The notes beneath the pieces were generated by a model. It did no database searches. It worked only from the letters and a program-made list of their open reading frames with translations, and was not told where the DNA came from. Positions 43,740-56,495 of a DNA stretch of 64,000 nt are shown piece after piece (position 1 is the first letter of the stretch; each line of letters opens with the position of its first letter). Origin of the DNA: Rhipidocladum racemiflorum (lineage: Eukaryota > Streptophyta > Magnoliopsida > Poales > Poaceae); contig CM070570.1 in assembly GCA_036346355.1 (NCBI GenBank), positions 1,984,001-2,048,000 on the forward strand, in the 5' to 3' direction. The position numbers were made by a program, and so were the translations under genes.

Positions 43740-44640
43740 ACAAGGGGCCCTTCTTGTTGTTCCCTTTCCCTAAGGCATGTTAGGTTTAGTCAGGTATATG
43801 CCCTTTGTTGTTTACCATTAAATGCCGTCACGTAATTTATCCGCCCATCTTTGACCAAAACTACAGGAAGTCTCAAAAAAATTATTACACAACTATCGAC
43901 AAAGGTACAAATAAAATATTACACAATTATCGGTATTTGCATTTCAATCGGATCGTCGAATAACCAGAGAAAACTAAAAAATTCGGCGAAATAATGAGAC
44001 AAAAATAAATAAAGGTCAAGGAACCGCCGCTATTTTTGATATTTTTATTTCTTGTTGTATATTTCTCAGATTTTTATTTACATGTTGTATATAAAACCGC
44101 TTTTCCCCGACTAACAGAGCCAACCGCTCGAATATGGACGCGAATGACAAATAGGTAATGTCCTATACAAAGGTCAAGTCTAACATTCCACTAAATTTTA
44201 AGTGATACGGAATAAACCAAAGAAGGAAAAAAGAGAATGAGACGGTATTATAGATAATCTATTGTATGAGTTATTTTTACATAATATAATAATATACTAT
44301 AAATAACACCGCCATATGAGGCAGTATTATAGATAATCTATTCACTGGTGTTGTATTAGCATTAAAATACAACAAAGATACTACTATTCCGCAAAGGTAA
44401 AATAGACTCAAACAAGAATACGAAATTAAAAAGTATTACAAAATTATCGAGTCAAAGTGTACACAAATAATATTTAAAAATACAATTCGAAAGCATTTTC
44501 TTAATCCGTATTATTTGGCTAAAACTTATATAGTTTTTTTATCAAATTTGGAGTTGTCTAGCGTAATTTATTTGCATTTCATTTTCCGGTCGAATAACTC
44601 ACGAAAACTAAAAAATTCAACGCGAAATAATCAAATAAAA
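43740..44640. other. MULE interior, AT-rich, no gene
   Basis: AT-rich sequence with several AAACTAAAAAATTC phrases. At 44030-44100 a TTCTTGTTGTATATTTCTC and ACATGTTGTATATAAAACC pair resembles the MULE's own terminal region, so an internal copy of the terminus may be present. Confidence 0.5.
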
Positions 44641-44878
44641 ATCAAAAAAATTTGGGGACACGTGGCGTGAGGCGAGCCACGGCCAAGTGTGGCGGCATGG
44701 CAGTGGGGGTAGGCGGCAGCCAGTGGTCGCCGCCATGGTGTGGCGGCCGTATGTGCGGCATGGCGCCACGTGGCGCGGCGGGAGCGGTGGGCAATTTTGA
44801 TAATTTATTTTTTTGTTGTACATATTTGCTATTTTGATTTGTATGATGTATATTTGAGCTTTTTTTCCGTTCATTTTT

Positions 44879-45249
44879 CAGCTTACATCTGATGTGAATA
44901 AAGAAAGAAAACATTGTGCTCCCATGATTTATTTCTTTTTTGTCTGACAGGACTCCTCGGGAAACACAAATACCAAGCCTTACAGGGTCTGCTCGAAAAA
45001 AAGAAAAGAAAAAAGAAAGGGGTTTATTACGAGAGAGGAAAAGCGAGCCGACCCCACCGGCAGACGAGCCCATGAAGTAAACCATGCCAGCCTCGCATCG
45101 AGTGAGTCGCCGTCCTCCTCCTCTTCTTCTTCTTCTTCCCCCACCCCACCCCGCATCTCCTGCCATTTCCCTCCCTCCCCTTCAAAATCCAGAACTCCCT
45201 CCATTCCCAAAACCCAAGCACCCGCCCCCAAAATCCCCGCCTCCTCCCA
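44879..45249 (+). promoter_or_regulatory. 5' flank and leader of the isomerase gene
   Basis: The 370 bp between the MULE and the start codon include a long CT-rich tract (about 45105-45240) typical of plant 5' leaders. No convincing TATA box stands out. The original upstream promoter, if it was longer, is now displaced by the 8.8-kb MULE. Confidence 0.5.
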
Positions 45250-48200
45250 ATGGAGCCGTCTCCTCCTTCGCCAGCACCCGAGGCCTCCCCGCCGGAGCCG
45301 CAGCCGCGGCTTCTGCGGCTGCGGTGCGCGGTGCAGCACTACGAGTGGGGGCGCCTCGGCGACGCCTCCCTTGTCGCGCGGCTCTCCGCCGACCCGGAGC
45401 CCGACCCCTCCCGCCCCTACGCCGAGCTCTGGATGGGCACCCACCCCTCCGCGCCCTCCTCCCTCCTCGCGGACGGGGTGCTCCTCAGGGATTGGCTCGC
45501 TAGCAACCCCGGCGCGCTCGGCCCCGCCGTGGCCGCACGCTGGGGAGGAGACCTCCCATTCCTCTTCAAGGTAACCGCTAGTTTTGTGCTTTTGCTTGCT
45601 CCCCATTTGCTTTTGACGCGTCAAACACTGCGAAATGATGCGTTTACGAGGATGGATTTTTGTGTTGCCGGGTGCTTGCAGGTCCTGTCGGTGGCGAAGG
45701 CGCTGTCGATCCAGGCGCACCCGGACAAGGACCTGGCCGAGGTGCTGCACGCGTTGCGCCCGGCCACCTACAAGGATGGCAACCACAAGCCGGAGATGGC
45801 CATCGCCGTCACAGAGTTCCGCGCGCTCTGCGGCTTTGCCGGTATTGAGGTGCGTCTTGAAAACTCGAAAGGTTAACTCGTTCCTATTGTTTCATTTTTT
45901 TTTGTCTCTTCCCGATTTCGTTTAGGTGGTTATCCCTTTTCATGTTTTCTCAGCCAAACGCGTGTTTGAAATTTGGACTAATGTTAGTTGAAATGACCCC
46001 AAAAGCTGAACGGGAAGTACACCTTGAATTTTCTCTTCAATATAACGCTAAATTGCTTTTTTTTTTTAAAAAAAAAATAGGAGCTCAGTTTTGTTTTAAT
46101 CCTGAGTTATCAAGGTTGTTCCCTTCTAACCATATTACGTTGGTATGGTGGCTAAGACTTAATATGATGAAAGTCCCATCATTGGAGGGTTTCATGGATA
46201 AAATAATCAACAGCAATGTTCTAAATAACAGTATATGGCGAACAGTCACCCTACCTTTTAGTGTTTATACGGTCAGCGGCATTGTAAACGGTTCTACTAT
46301 TTAAAATCCAAAGGAACTATACATGTGTTTGCAGTAACAAAATAAGTATCCAATTCATCTTCTTTTACGCATATAGAATGGAACTATCAGATTATCAATA
46401 ATTGTCCACATAGGTGACATGAAGACAAAAGATGACATGATGTGAATGTAATTAAAGAATCATAATTGAATTAATGAACATTTCAAGTGGCAATAAAAAG
46501 CAAAGCTAGCATTCAACTCATTATATGCCATAATGTTCCATGTAATATGGCAATCTTGCAGTTTTACCTAAATAAACGATGCGATAAAATGGGCTATTAA
46601 ATGTTAATGGCCGTTAAACGGAATAAATGGTCCGATAAAATGGACAAACCTTGAAATGCCTACAAACGTAATGCGCTGGAGACCTTTACCGTTTTAACAG
46701 CCTTTTACAAGGCCTTAATGGTCTTTATTTACAACAACGATCAACAGAAGGGATGGTTCAGGTGGCCATGGGAACATTAGTGATGTCTGAGGACCATCCA
46801 AAAAAATTTCAAAATTTTTTGACGTGTTTTGGACCATTTTTCGGACGGTTCAATGTGGACCGAGATCTCGGTAATTTCGGCCGAGATCTCGGATTTCCCG
46901 GTTGAAAAAAAACCGGATTTGAAATTTGGTTTTTGCATTTCGTCCGGATTTTGCCCGAAATTTCTGAATCTCGCCGAGATTTCGGATTTCGGCCACCTCC
47001 GAGATTTTTCCAAAAACGAGATTTGTAACCTTGAGCATAACAACTATTTCTATATCAATAGGAGAGCAAGTTGTACAATTTAAGTTATTGCATTTTACAT
47101 TTGTTCTAACTTATTTGATGTTATTCTACATGTTCAGTTTTCTCAGTATTGTTCCTGTTGTCATCTTCTACTCAGCGTTGAAATTTGTACGTGGTGTTGA
47201 AAAGCAGCAGCCCAAGGGCATAATGCCTATGCAGTTTGTGTAGGGCTATAGGCCAGGAGTAGATATTTTATTTGCAGAAAGTACAAGCAGGGTCATTAAG
47301 GAATTAACATCTGGTAACTGGTTATGACCATAACCTTTGGTTTCATAGGATTTACATGTTTTTTCATTTTGAAAGGAAAATAAAAGTTTTCTTTCATTGT
47401 AGTATCAGATGACACACATCTTCATTTTCCCAACCCACTGTGATTGGATGCATTTTGAATTGATGCCGGCTGAGATTTATTTGAGATGTGTTTGATGAGA
47501 GCAGGAGCAGATCACACTGCTGTGGGAGAGCTGAATTATTCCTAGCATAATCACTGTCATTCTTTAAGAGTGTGTGCAGATTTACTGCTAGTGAGGTTTT
47601 TCGAAATACCTACAGGTGTCCGTTTACTTGTAAAGTAACATACTGTTTCTACCATGGTTAAGGAACTCAAGGATGTTTTGAGGACTGTACCTGAAGTTGA
47701 AGAGCTGGTTGGGCATGAAGAGGCAGGCAAGCTTATGACTATCAAAGAGTATCATGGGGGTAATGAAGTAAAATCCAGTCTGCAATCAGCTTTTACTAAG
47801 CTAATGACAGAAAGTAAAGAAGCAATTTCCGAAACAATTGCTAAATTGAAGAGCCGCCTGAATGCTGAGAGCAAGGTAAAAAAAAAACTTTCTTAAGCTA
47901 GAATGGTTGTGGACGTCTACATTATCTTATGACTTCGATTATTGAAACGTTCCTATATTTTCTGGTAATACGGAAAAGGTGCATTTACTTTGCCTCACTT
48001 CATGTGCAATGAAAAGTTTTTTCTTTATCTTTCCAAATGATGGCTAAAGTTGTTAAGGAGTAGTTGGGCCCAGTTCTCTTCCAACTTGGAAGCCATGAGG
48101 GTAATCCTTTTTGTATACAGCGCTAAAACTGTCAATTGTTAAATGGCTTGAATGTTAGTTGCCCCAATGCCTTGCTATTTGCAGTGCTCTTGTAGATGAA

Positions 48201-50074
48201 GTCATATCTAGTGTGCTAACATGGGATTTTGTTGCCTTGAGGTATCTGATAACGTGGGAATCAACATAACCCATCACATAGGGTTGGATGGAATGTACAA
48301 AGTGACATAGTTGCTTCCAAATATAAAAGTCATTGAATTTAAGATGGTATAAGATATTAACATGAGGCTTCAATCCAACTTCATAGCACACAAGACATGG
48401 TGAGCATAGCTGACAAATTGGTATTGTTGCTCATCAAGCCTGATATATTGCATTTTGGGCTTGGAATCATGGGAAACTGTGAGCATTCATTACTAACAGA
48501 TATATTCAAATATCCGAAAGCTACAAATGGGGCTTCCTGTCTACATTCTTGCCGCTATTTTGCTGCGATTGAATTGCTAGATCACTCTATTAAATTGCCA
48601 AGAGCAATTAGGGATGGTAAAGCGAGTAAAAGCTGATGAGCAATTAATGCTTTGTATTTAAATAATCCAATTTTGTTTAAGATTACATAATTTAGATAAT
48701 AACATTTTCTGCTGTGTTATCCCCGTTATATAACATGATCCCCGAGTGATCGGCTAGCCAAACAACCATTTCTCCCATCAAGAACATGGTGCATACCACT
48801 CACTGATATGTTTTTTGTATGTTAAAGAATATTTAATGAATACCATTTGGTATCTGACAAGCCTGAGATTCTTTTTTTACTGATGATGATGTCTTGCTCT
48901 ATTCAGATTAGGACCTTAACAGAGAAAGAACATCTAGTTTTGTTGCTGGAGAGACAATATCCAGAGGATGTTGGTGTTCTATCCGCACTTTTCTTCAACT
49001 ATGTCAAGCTTAGTCCTGGTGAAGCACTTTACATTGGTGCCAATGAACCGCATGCATACCTATCCGGGGAATGCATTGAATGTATGGCCACTTCAGACAA
49101 TGTTGTACGTGCTGGTTTGACACCTAAATACAGAGATGTGCAAACTCTTTGCTCTATGCTAACATACAAACAGGTAAGTTACACTGTTTCTGATGCCTCA
49201 CTTGTATTTTGCCTGCTTTATATAGTCTTTCTTGCCGCCTTTCTTCCATTCCCCAGGTGTAGAGCTGTCTGATTTTTTTAAAATGTATAATGCTGCGTAA
49301 CTTGACAAGTACAATCATACCTTTATTGCCTTTACCATGCAGCCAGTTATCATCTCTTCCTTTAGTTTTACTTTAAAATTGTGTTGACTGTTGACTGTGA
49401 TCCATAGATAATACATATTGTATCGCTATGATGTTAGACCTTAGAACTTATATGCACTAGGTTAATGTTCTCCTTGATGTTAAAACAGGTATACTTTTTT
49501 ATGCCCTTCTTACACCTTCATGGGAAAAGTGAAATTTCTGAATATCTATATTTTGATCGCATAAACAAATCTAGCAAGGGTACATTCCCAAATCTGCAAA
49601 GTGCTAAGAATCTGTTGTTCCAGGCTACAAATCAGAAATGTCTTCTAATCAGAACTGACATGTGATTTGCTCTTCAATTCTGTAACCTTTATTGAATACC
49701 ATATTCTACTTCATAAAGCTGTGCGTGTGATCATCAGAGTCTCCTTCATGCAGATCGTCCCAGAAATCTTGCAGGGGGTACCCGTGCAGCCATACGTAAG
49801 ACGCTACACCACTCCGTTTGATGAGTTCGAGGTTGACTGCTGCTTGCTACCTCCTGGTGAACTGGTTGCCATATCCCCAGTACCAGGTCCATCCATCTTC
49901 CTTGTCATGACTGGGGAAGGTGAGATTCAGGTAGATTCTATGTCAGATGGTGAGAAGGCAAAGGAAGGTGATGTTTTCTTCGTACCCGCATATACTGAGG
50001 TTAAGCTGTCTGCCTGTGGCCCAGAGTTCATGCAGCTGTACAGGGCTGGGGTCAACAGCAGATTCTTCAGTTAA
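45250..50074 (+). CDS. Mannose-6-phosphate isomerase (type I), five exons
   Basis: This zinc enzyme interconverts fructose-6-phosphate and mannose-6-phosphate in the cytosol, feeding GDP-mannose for glycans, glycoproteins and ascorbate. Exons: 45250-45570, 45682-45849, 47663-47875, 48907-49173 and 49754-50074. They join in phase to 429 residues, the usual length for plant enzymes. Visible signatures are QHYEWG near the N-terminus, QAHPDK (Gln118 and His120, zinc ligands), YKDGNHKPE (Glu145, zinc ligand) and NEPHAYLSGECIECMATSDN (His283), followed by VVRAG with catalytic Arg302. All introns have GT donors and AG acceptors, though exon 3 starts after a weak TTAAG. Exon 1 is very GC-rich (Pro/Ala/Ser leader), later exons are not, as is common in grasses. 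Nothing is missing or broken. Confidence 0.97.
46840..47035. repeat. hAT-like repeat remnant in isomerase intron 2
   Basis: The stretch carries GACCGAGATCTCGGTAATTT, GCCGAGATTTCGGATTTC and ends AACGAGATTTGTAACCTTG, matching the style and right end of the hAT-type elements at 1.2 and 54.4 kb. Ends and a duplication could not be paired. Confidence 0.55.
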
Positions 50075-50745
50075 TTGGTGTAGGATTGTTGTAAGTGTAC
50101 CACATTGTTGTTGTAGGGAAGAGGTCCCAGCTTACAAAATATACATGAAACGATTAGTTAGCTAAAGTTCTCATATAGTGTATAGGCCAATGAAAGAATA
50201 AATCCGTTCCTTCATATCTTGATAATAATAATGTGTTTTCCAAAGAGATCTATATTGTAGACTTACACAAGAAATCAGCTGATAGAAATGAATGGAATTA
50301 GTGAATACATTTCTGCCATTATTTTGGCGTTGTAGTTCATAATTCAAATGTAAATTGTTCAACACTCCAATTCTGAAGATAATTGGAGATACTTACACAT
50401 AGGTGCACTGTTGTGTTCGCTTTGCTTACCAGGCTGGACTACCTGAGTGTGAAGATTTGTAGCAGTGCTATCTATGCTTAGTTGCTTACACCGGTTTTGG
50501 CATTGTGATGTGATTCTCCGTCTGAACATACTGAAGGTTTTGGAGGCTGCATCCGTTGTTGTAGCCTAGTGCTTGTTGATTTTTATTATTGTTTCGTTGT
50601 TTGCTGGTGTTGCTTTCGGCGAAAGCTCTGTCCTTGCTTAGTGCGAGGCCCAGTGGGCTTTGTTTCCAAGAAACATGCGTGGATTGGAGAAGTGATCCTT
50701 TATCTAGCGCTCTATCTCTATTTTTTTTTAAATCTAGTCCTTATT
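50075..50745 (+). other. 3' flank of the isomerase gene
   Basis: An AATAAA-type signal at about 50197, 120 bp after the stop codon, is the likely polyadenylation site. The remainder is intergenic without a recognisable gene. Confidence 0.5.
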
Positions 50746-51342
50746 GGGTTGTTTGGTTGGCTGCATCTAAATAGATTTGCATCTGCAGATACAAAAGATG
50801 GGTGTTTGGTTGTCTTCTCATTCAACTCAGCATGGCTCTACATATGCAAAACACTTCTTTTAGCCTGGCTCCAGTGAAACGAGAAAATCCACCATTTCCC
50901 CAGAGCCAAGCTCTGTTGAGCGATGTATGCATGCTGACATCAGTATTAACTATCTAATTTTCTTCTTTTCTTTGCTATATCTTTTGATTAACATCTCTGA
51001 TCAACGAACCGATTTCACCTATGTGTTCCTGATATTTTTTCTAACAAAATTAGACCATACTTGCTATATAAATTTCAAAAGATTAAAATTTTAGTTTTTC
51101 AATTGATTGATTTTTTAGAATATATTTTAAAACTTTTTATTTTCGTTTGTGAAATTATTGATTTTCTAGTATTTTTAAAATTTGTTTCATCCCTTTCTTG
51201 AATTTGCCTATCACACTTCTATTCTAATGCATCCAACCAAACAACATCTCTGTGCAGTCTGCCAACCAAACAACATCTTCTTGCATTCACTCAGCCTGAC
51301 TCTCACCAGCCTGGCTGAGCTGAGAAGGCAACCAAACAGCCC
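50746..51342. mobile_element. Tourist-like miniature element
   Basis: Ends are GGGTTGTTTGGTTGGCTG at the left and GGGCTGTTTGGTTGCCTT read inward from the right. These resemble PIF/Tourist termini. Extra inverted phrases (CAACCAAACAACATCT) occur inside the right half. Flanking TTA/TAA is not clean, so the duplication is unresolved. Confidence 0.5.
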
Positions 51343-53286
51343 ATATGTGTATGAATTTACAGATTTAACCCTCTCCCACCCCTTACTGCGCTCCCCAAGC
51401 GCGAAAGCTCCCTGACTTGCCTGCGGCACCATGGTAGGTGAGCTTTCGTGCCACCCGATAGTGGTAAGCCAACGGTCTCTCAGTGCGGTAGGAGCTGTCG
51501 TACTCCTTGTGCCAGATCCAGGCCGGTGCTGCACCTTCCGACGCCACGTGTGCCATCTGCTCCGGCCGCGAAGTCACGCCCTTTGGCTCGCATCCTTGTC
51601 GGCCCTCAGTGCCGACCAATTACGTCTCTAAGCGTCTGATCTTCGGCCCCCGACACCAGTGCGCAAGGCCGCCCTCCGTGTCGACCTCGCCGACACAGCC
51701 AATTCCGGCCACTGGTCATCTCACGCTCGACGTCTGCTGTTCGAGCACTTGCAGCAGGCCCCGGCCCAACGCGCCATTAGCTTCGGCTACGGACCACCCG
51801 CCAAACGTCGCCAGCGCACCCTCTGCGTCGGCCCACGACCTCCACACTTCCTTCGCTCCCGCCGGGACCAGCGGTCCACGACGTCGCTCACATCTCGCCA
51901 GCTCGTCGACTTGTGTCGCACTGGCTTCCGCCTTGTCGACGCCTTCAACCGACCACCTCTCCCGACGTCACCATTGCCGCACCCTTTGGCCATCTGCATC
52001 GCACATTGACCAAGGGACGTCGCTTCAGCTTCAGCAAACGTTCGTCGATCCTTCGCGCGTCAGCTTCCTCAAATGGATGCCCCCCGACCAACTGCCTCTC
52101 CCTCAACGCTGCCCCTGTCGCCGGCCACTACTTCGTCATCAGCCGGTGTCGAGTTTCCCCATCAAGTAGCCCATCATGAGAGCTGGCTGTATCTGAACAG
52201 TGAAAAGGATAAGGCCAGCGAGAGGATAAGGCTCGGTCTCCCGTGAAGTTCAGGCCACCATATTTATTATTGTCGGGATCTAATACATAAATTTTAGGCT
52301 TTCATGGATTCATCATTGGCGGATTTTTGGCACTTTATTCAACATTTCATCGTCGGTTTCTTCGATGTTTTGTCATCGATTTATTATTGAAGATTTATTT
52401 GGCGTTTCATCGTCAGTTTTGTTGATGTTTCATCGTCCACTTTGAAAAAAAATCAGTTGAGGAGATAATTGATTAGGTGTTTCATCAGTTTTACTTTAGT
52501 GTTTCGTCATCGTTATTCTGGTGTTTAATCATCGTTTGGAAACGTTGACCATTATGGAGATTTTGGCAACGTTAATTCTCAGGAATTAAATGATATCCTG
52601 TTGGTAGCATTATGCTTTTCAGAGTTTTATTAGTGAAGGCTTTGCTCCAATGTCAATTTGATATGAAGGTTTGAAGTGCAAGGAGGAGTTTGTTTATGTG
52701 TGGATACTACAACGTTGTTTTGTTGTCTTTGCTCGATATGAGGGGTCTGTTGTAATTTATATTCCATTGATAATACGAGAGTTTTCTTCATATTGATATT
52801 TTTTAGCAGTTTCAACCATATTATGGAATTTCAGTAGGCACTTGTCGTACGTAATGACTACACATGCAAGTTGCTCTTTCAATGAGCGTTGTTTGTCGAA
52901 TTTATTGTTCCAGGTGGAGCATGTCAATTCTATGAGATAAATTCTTTGCTATTTATCAAGCACCACAGGTGATGTCTTGGCTTATGCTATTTGATGATTG
53001 GGTATTTATTCAGGAGGTCAGTTGTACAAACTCAGATTTTACTGGGGTTATAAGTTCAATACCCAGATTATTCGTCTGCTTTGTTATAGCTGTGTTGGTT
53101 TGACTGTTCCAGTCGTTCTCTCGACCTATTGGTGGTTTGCTCAAATTTTGCTTCGCAAGAAGTGTTTAGATTGACTGTTCCAGTCTTTCATATTTGCACT
53201 GTCCTTTATATTTTTAGTGCTCAATTGTCCTTCGGGGTTTCTTAGACATAAATTTTCATTATGAATTTTGAGTCAAGGGGAGGTTT
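51343..53286. other. Probable internal remains of a copia-type retrotransposon
   Basis: A GC-rich stretch (51370-52180) and then AT-rich sequence with repeated GTTTCATCGTC phrases (52330-52520) lead to a purine-rich tract, GTCAAGGGGAGG (53272-53283), directly before an LTR. I recognise no gag, integrase or reverse transcriptase motif, so only the 3' end is supported. Confidence 0.4.
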
Positions 53287-53437
53287 TGTTAGGAATATGT
53301 CTCAAATCCTAACCTACTATATCTTATAGTCCTTGCCTTCTACGATACGAATTTATTGGCTATATAAGACACTCCCTTTACATGTAATCCTTGAATTAAA
53401 TAGTAGATTTTTCTGTCTTCTATGATTTTTTCTCACA
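53287..53437 (+). mobile_element. Short 3' LTR of a copia-like element
   Basis: The 151-bp sequence begins TGTTAGGAATATGTC and ends TTTTTCTCACA, giving TG...CA ends, and follows a polypurine tract. Such short LTRs with this opening are typical of small copia elements. No matching 5' LTR was found upstream, so the element is probably truncated. Confidence 0.65.
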
Positions 53438-53764
53438 AGGTTTTCACGAAAATCATGTGTCCCAACTTGCGTTCTACCTTTCTCTGTACGTGCGTGTGCT
53501 GTGGACCTAACAGCTGGCTTCGGCTATTCGCTCGCCGTGGTCGGCCTGGATCCACATCATCAATCAATACCAAAAGGCCTCTTTGTCACATCGTAGTCCT
53601 TGTGGTGTGTGCCGCCTGCCTGCCTGGTTTAATCAGCGTTGCGTAATCTCGTCGATCGTTGGAAAACACGAGTCAAAAACTGGGGTTTGTGCGCGTGCCG
53701 ATGCCTCGTCTCGTCAAAGGATAGAGAGATAAACAACTCTCTCTCTCTCTCTCTCTCTCTCAAC

Positions 53765-53802
<38 letters not shown>

Positions 53803-54392
53803 AACTCTCTCTCTCTCTCTCAACAACTCTCTCTCTCTCTCTCTGTATGTACTATGTATGTATGTATGGCTGTGCTTTGAGGATGCCCTGCCCTGCCCTG
53901 CCGTTGCTGGTACGCTCTACTACTAGTTACTTTCTTTCTTGGTGTTCTTAAAGCAAACGTGGGGTACTTGGGTCGTCAATCCCGTGGTCAAGACTCAAAA
54001 AGAGTTTCAAAGCCTGAAGCAAACAACCAGATCTAGCTAGAGATAGCTTGTCTAATGTCTAGTCTATTCTTTTCTTCCTCTATACTGCACCGTTGTTCCT
54101 CCTACTGCACAGTAAACGCCGGGAGACTAGGAGGAATGGCTGGCATTAGTATGATCTTCTCTGTCTTTGAGAGATGACATTACTTACGTGGCACACCAAG
54201 GAAGGCAACTTGGAACTATGGTCATGTCATGTCACACTAGAGTACTGACTTCTTAGTGTGGTTAATTTTCTTGTCTCTGTTTTTTCTGTTGAAGGCTATG
54301 TACCGACAGGAAAGCTCAAGTGAAGTGGCCTGTTATTTTCCAGCATACGTGGAACACACACACATATATTGTTTGATCATCTCTCTGCCGAA
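53438..54392. other. Intergenic, no gene recognised
   Basis: Contains the compound CT microsatellite and no supported coding sequence. Three tandem CCCTG units occur near 53888. Confidence 0.5.
53736..53844. repeat. Compound (CT)n microsatellite
   Basis: Four CT runs of about 8-32 bp are separated by the same interruption, CAACAA. This suggests that the interruption spread by unequal exchange or slippage of a larger unit. Confidence 0.95.
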
Positions 54393-54400
54393 GCTAGGTT

Positions 54401-54892
54401 AAGGTTTCAAATTTCGTTTTAGCGCTTCATCTTGGGCACTCTCCGAAATCCGAAATTTTTGCGAAATCTCGTTATTTTAGATGAAATCCGAACGAAATAC
54501 AAAAAGGAAAATTTGAATCCGGTAATTTTTTAACCGAAATTTCCAAAATTTTGGTTCAAAATACCGAAATTTCGGTCCAAAATGCCGAGATCTCGGCAAA
54601 ATTTTAGGTACTGTCGTCCTTTGAATTTTTTAGGGTTTTTTAATTTCGCCGGAATTATGATGTACCGACTATCCCACACGTAAAACGCCGTGAAAAATCC
54701 AATCTGACCAAAATCCAGTCAAATCTGGTCAAATTTTGTTCAAATCTCGGTCAAATTTATTGAGATTTTGGTCAAATATACCAAGACCTCACCGAGATTT
54801 TGGGTTACTGTAGCACTGTAAAATTCAAAGGGGTCCAAGATCCGAAATTTCGCCGAGATTTTGTGAAATCTCGGCGAGATTTCGTTCCCTGA
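54401..54892. mobile_element. Non-autonomous hAT-type element with 8-bp TSD
   Basis: GCTAGGTT flanks both sides at 54393-54400 and 54893-54900. Ends read AAGGTTTCAAATTTCG at the left and TCAGGGAACGAAATCTCG inward from the right. The interior is built from variants of CCGAAATTTC and GCCGAGATCTCGG. It is about 490 bp and encodes nothing. A partial relative follows at 55770-55960. Confidence 0.8.
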
Positions 54893-54900
54893 GCTAGGTT

Positions 54901-55389
54901 GGTGGGTCACCATAAGACATGGACTACTCTCGTTGCCACCTCTCAACTGACCAAAGCTTGCGGAAGCTAGCTAGCTTCAGATATCTCAAAATTATTCGAG
55001 CTAGCTTTTGCTATCCTGGCAGGGAAAAACAACACCAAGGCCTACTGAAAATCATATAATGGAGATCTAGCCTCTAGGATATGATGAATTTTTATTTGGT
55101 GCATAGCATCTGGGCGTTCAAAGTTAGCCAGCAGTCAAGACTCAAGAGTCACTTTAAAACGGTCAGGCCAAGCGTGCAAAAATACCAAATGGAAGCTAAC
55201 ATCCTATAACTAATATAACTAGCAAGTATTCATATTACGGCTATGATAAGCATATTTAACGTCAAGCAGGTTTCCTCAGGTTCAATGCACACACACTTGA
55301 TCAGCAAGTCACTTGATCTGACTAAGCCGTGACTTTGCACACACACACCGTCATATGACGGATGACTTCAGGTGCTAGCTAGCTAATTG
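54901..55389. other. Intergenic, no gene recognised
   Basis: Mixed sequence rich in CTAGCTAG palindromes. No coding signature or element ends. Confidence 0.5.
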
Positions 55390-55394
55390 TGATG

Positions 55395-55609
55395 TGTTCA
55401 TTATTATAATTGGTTTTAATAATATAGTCATCACAATCGATTCTAACTTAAAATCGATTGTGATGATTTTGATGACCAATTTATCACCATCTGGCAAAAA
55501 CCGACCGTGTTAGCGTCTTCTCATCACTGTTTAAAGACTTTGTATCACCACTAAAATCAACTGTGATGACGAAAAAGAATCGATTATGATGTGCATTCAT
55601 GTAGTAGTG
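55395..55609. mobile_element. Truncated CACTA-type fragment
   Basis: The right end reads inward CACTACTACATGAATGC. The body contains ATCACAATCGATT and AATCGATTGTGATGA subterminal repeats in both orientations. A matching left end is absent. Confidence 0.55.
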
Positions 55610-55769
55610 ACTCTTGTCCTTAAGATCAATGTAAAAGGTAGTTATAACAGCACAGAATTTCTCTCTACTGACCAACCTGTTTATACACTCCTCTGAAACG
55701 GGCAGGCCAATTAAGCTCCATATATACTTAATTATGCATACAAATTCCCTACCAGCTGCTAGCTAGCCA

Positions 55770-55960
55770 ATAGTTCCAAATTTTGTTTTTGCTTCACATC
55801 TCATCACCCTTAAAAAACCAAAATTTTGGTGAAATATTATTATTTCAGTTGAAATCCACATGAAATCCAAAAATAAAAATTCAAATCCGGTTGTTTTTTT
55901 AACCGAATGAAAATTGGTCTAAAACACGTTAAATTTTTTGTAGAACCGACATCTCGGATT
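55770..55960. repeat. Partial copy of the 54.4-kb hAT-type element
   Basis: AGTTCCAAATTTTG, GTGAAATATTATTATTTCAG, TTGAAATCCACATGAAATCC and AATTCAAATCCGG follow the same order as the left half of the 54401-54892 element, with substitutions. Confidence 0.6.
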
Positions 55961-56495
55961 GCGTCATCGACAACTTCAAGATTACCTCTTCAAATTCGTC
56001 GCTAAAGACAACAAATAGCAAGGCAAGCACTCATGTAGATCCCAATTTTCTTTAACAAGAAGAATTAATTAAAACTTGCATACATATGCTATATTTTGTG
56101 TACACTACTGTATAATGGAAAATGGTAGTTATAACTGTCATTGATGGCTTTCCTTAATCAGTAATGATAGATGAAAACCCTTGATCATGATTGGACACAA
56201 AAATAGATATATTCGATTATTATATGCATATGCTTAGCCATGCTTTATATTGGAATACGAACAGATGGTTTTACTGTTCGTAATAAATATTTAACATATT
56301 GAATAAAAATAAGGAACATGATGACCTTTAATCTCGAACCTGTTGGAATATTGTGACTTTGATGTTCTCTTTTTCTAAAAATAAAACTATATTTTGACGT
56401 GGGTGATTATTGGCAATAGCTGGTTGTACAGGTGTTAACTTGTACGTAGGTAGGGGGAGATTATCGCCCATGTCACCTTAAGGACCGAACGTAGT

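Larger units (their letters stand above)
36077..44868 (+). mobile_element. 8.8-kb Mutator-like element with TIRs and 10-bp TSD
   Basis: GTTCATTTTT flanks the element at 36067-36076 and 44869-44878. Ends are GGAAAAAATATTGAAATATAC at the left and GGAAAAAAAGCTCAAATATAC read inward from the right. The similarity continues through AT-rich sequence into a GC-rich zone (36160-36450; 44640-44790), giving long terminal inverted repeats of about 200 bp. The 9-10-bp duplication and long TIRs fit MULEs. On the plus strand the interior contains a promoter-like TATA, diverged repeat modules, a broken MURA-type transposase, 183-bp tandem arrays and a GRF-zinc-finger relic. Nothing inside looks translatable as a whole. 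Its right end is about 380 bp upstream of the mannose-6-phosphate isomerase start codon. Confidence 0.8.

Noticed and set aside
44980..45786. Minus-strand open frame of 268 codons over the isomerase first exons
   Set aside because: It is antisense to GC-rich isomerase exons 1 and 2, which have clear family motifs on the plus strand.
46100..47035. Attempt to define a complete hAT element from CAAGGTTGTTCCC (about 46113) to GTAACCTTG (47035)
   Set aside because: Ends are weakly inverted, but the 8-bp flanks do not match, so only the right-hand repeat remnant is annotated.
51507..52169. Plus-strand open frame of 220 codons
   Set aside because: It is Ser/Pro-rich with no recognisable motif, sits between a MITE and a retrotransposon end, and overlaps alternative frames of similar quality.
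55323..55609. Complete CACTA element at 55.3-55.6 kb
   Set aside because: Only the right terminus is clear; no CACTA left end or 3-bp duplication could be found.
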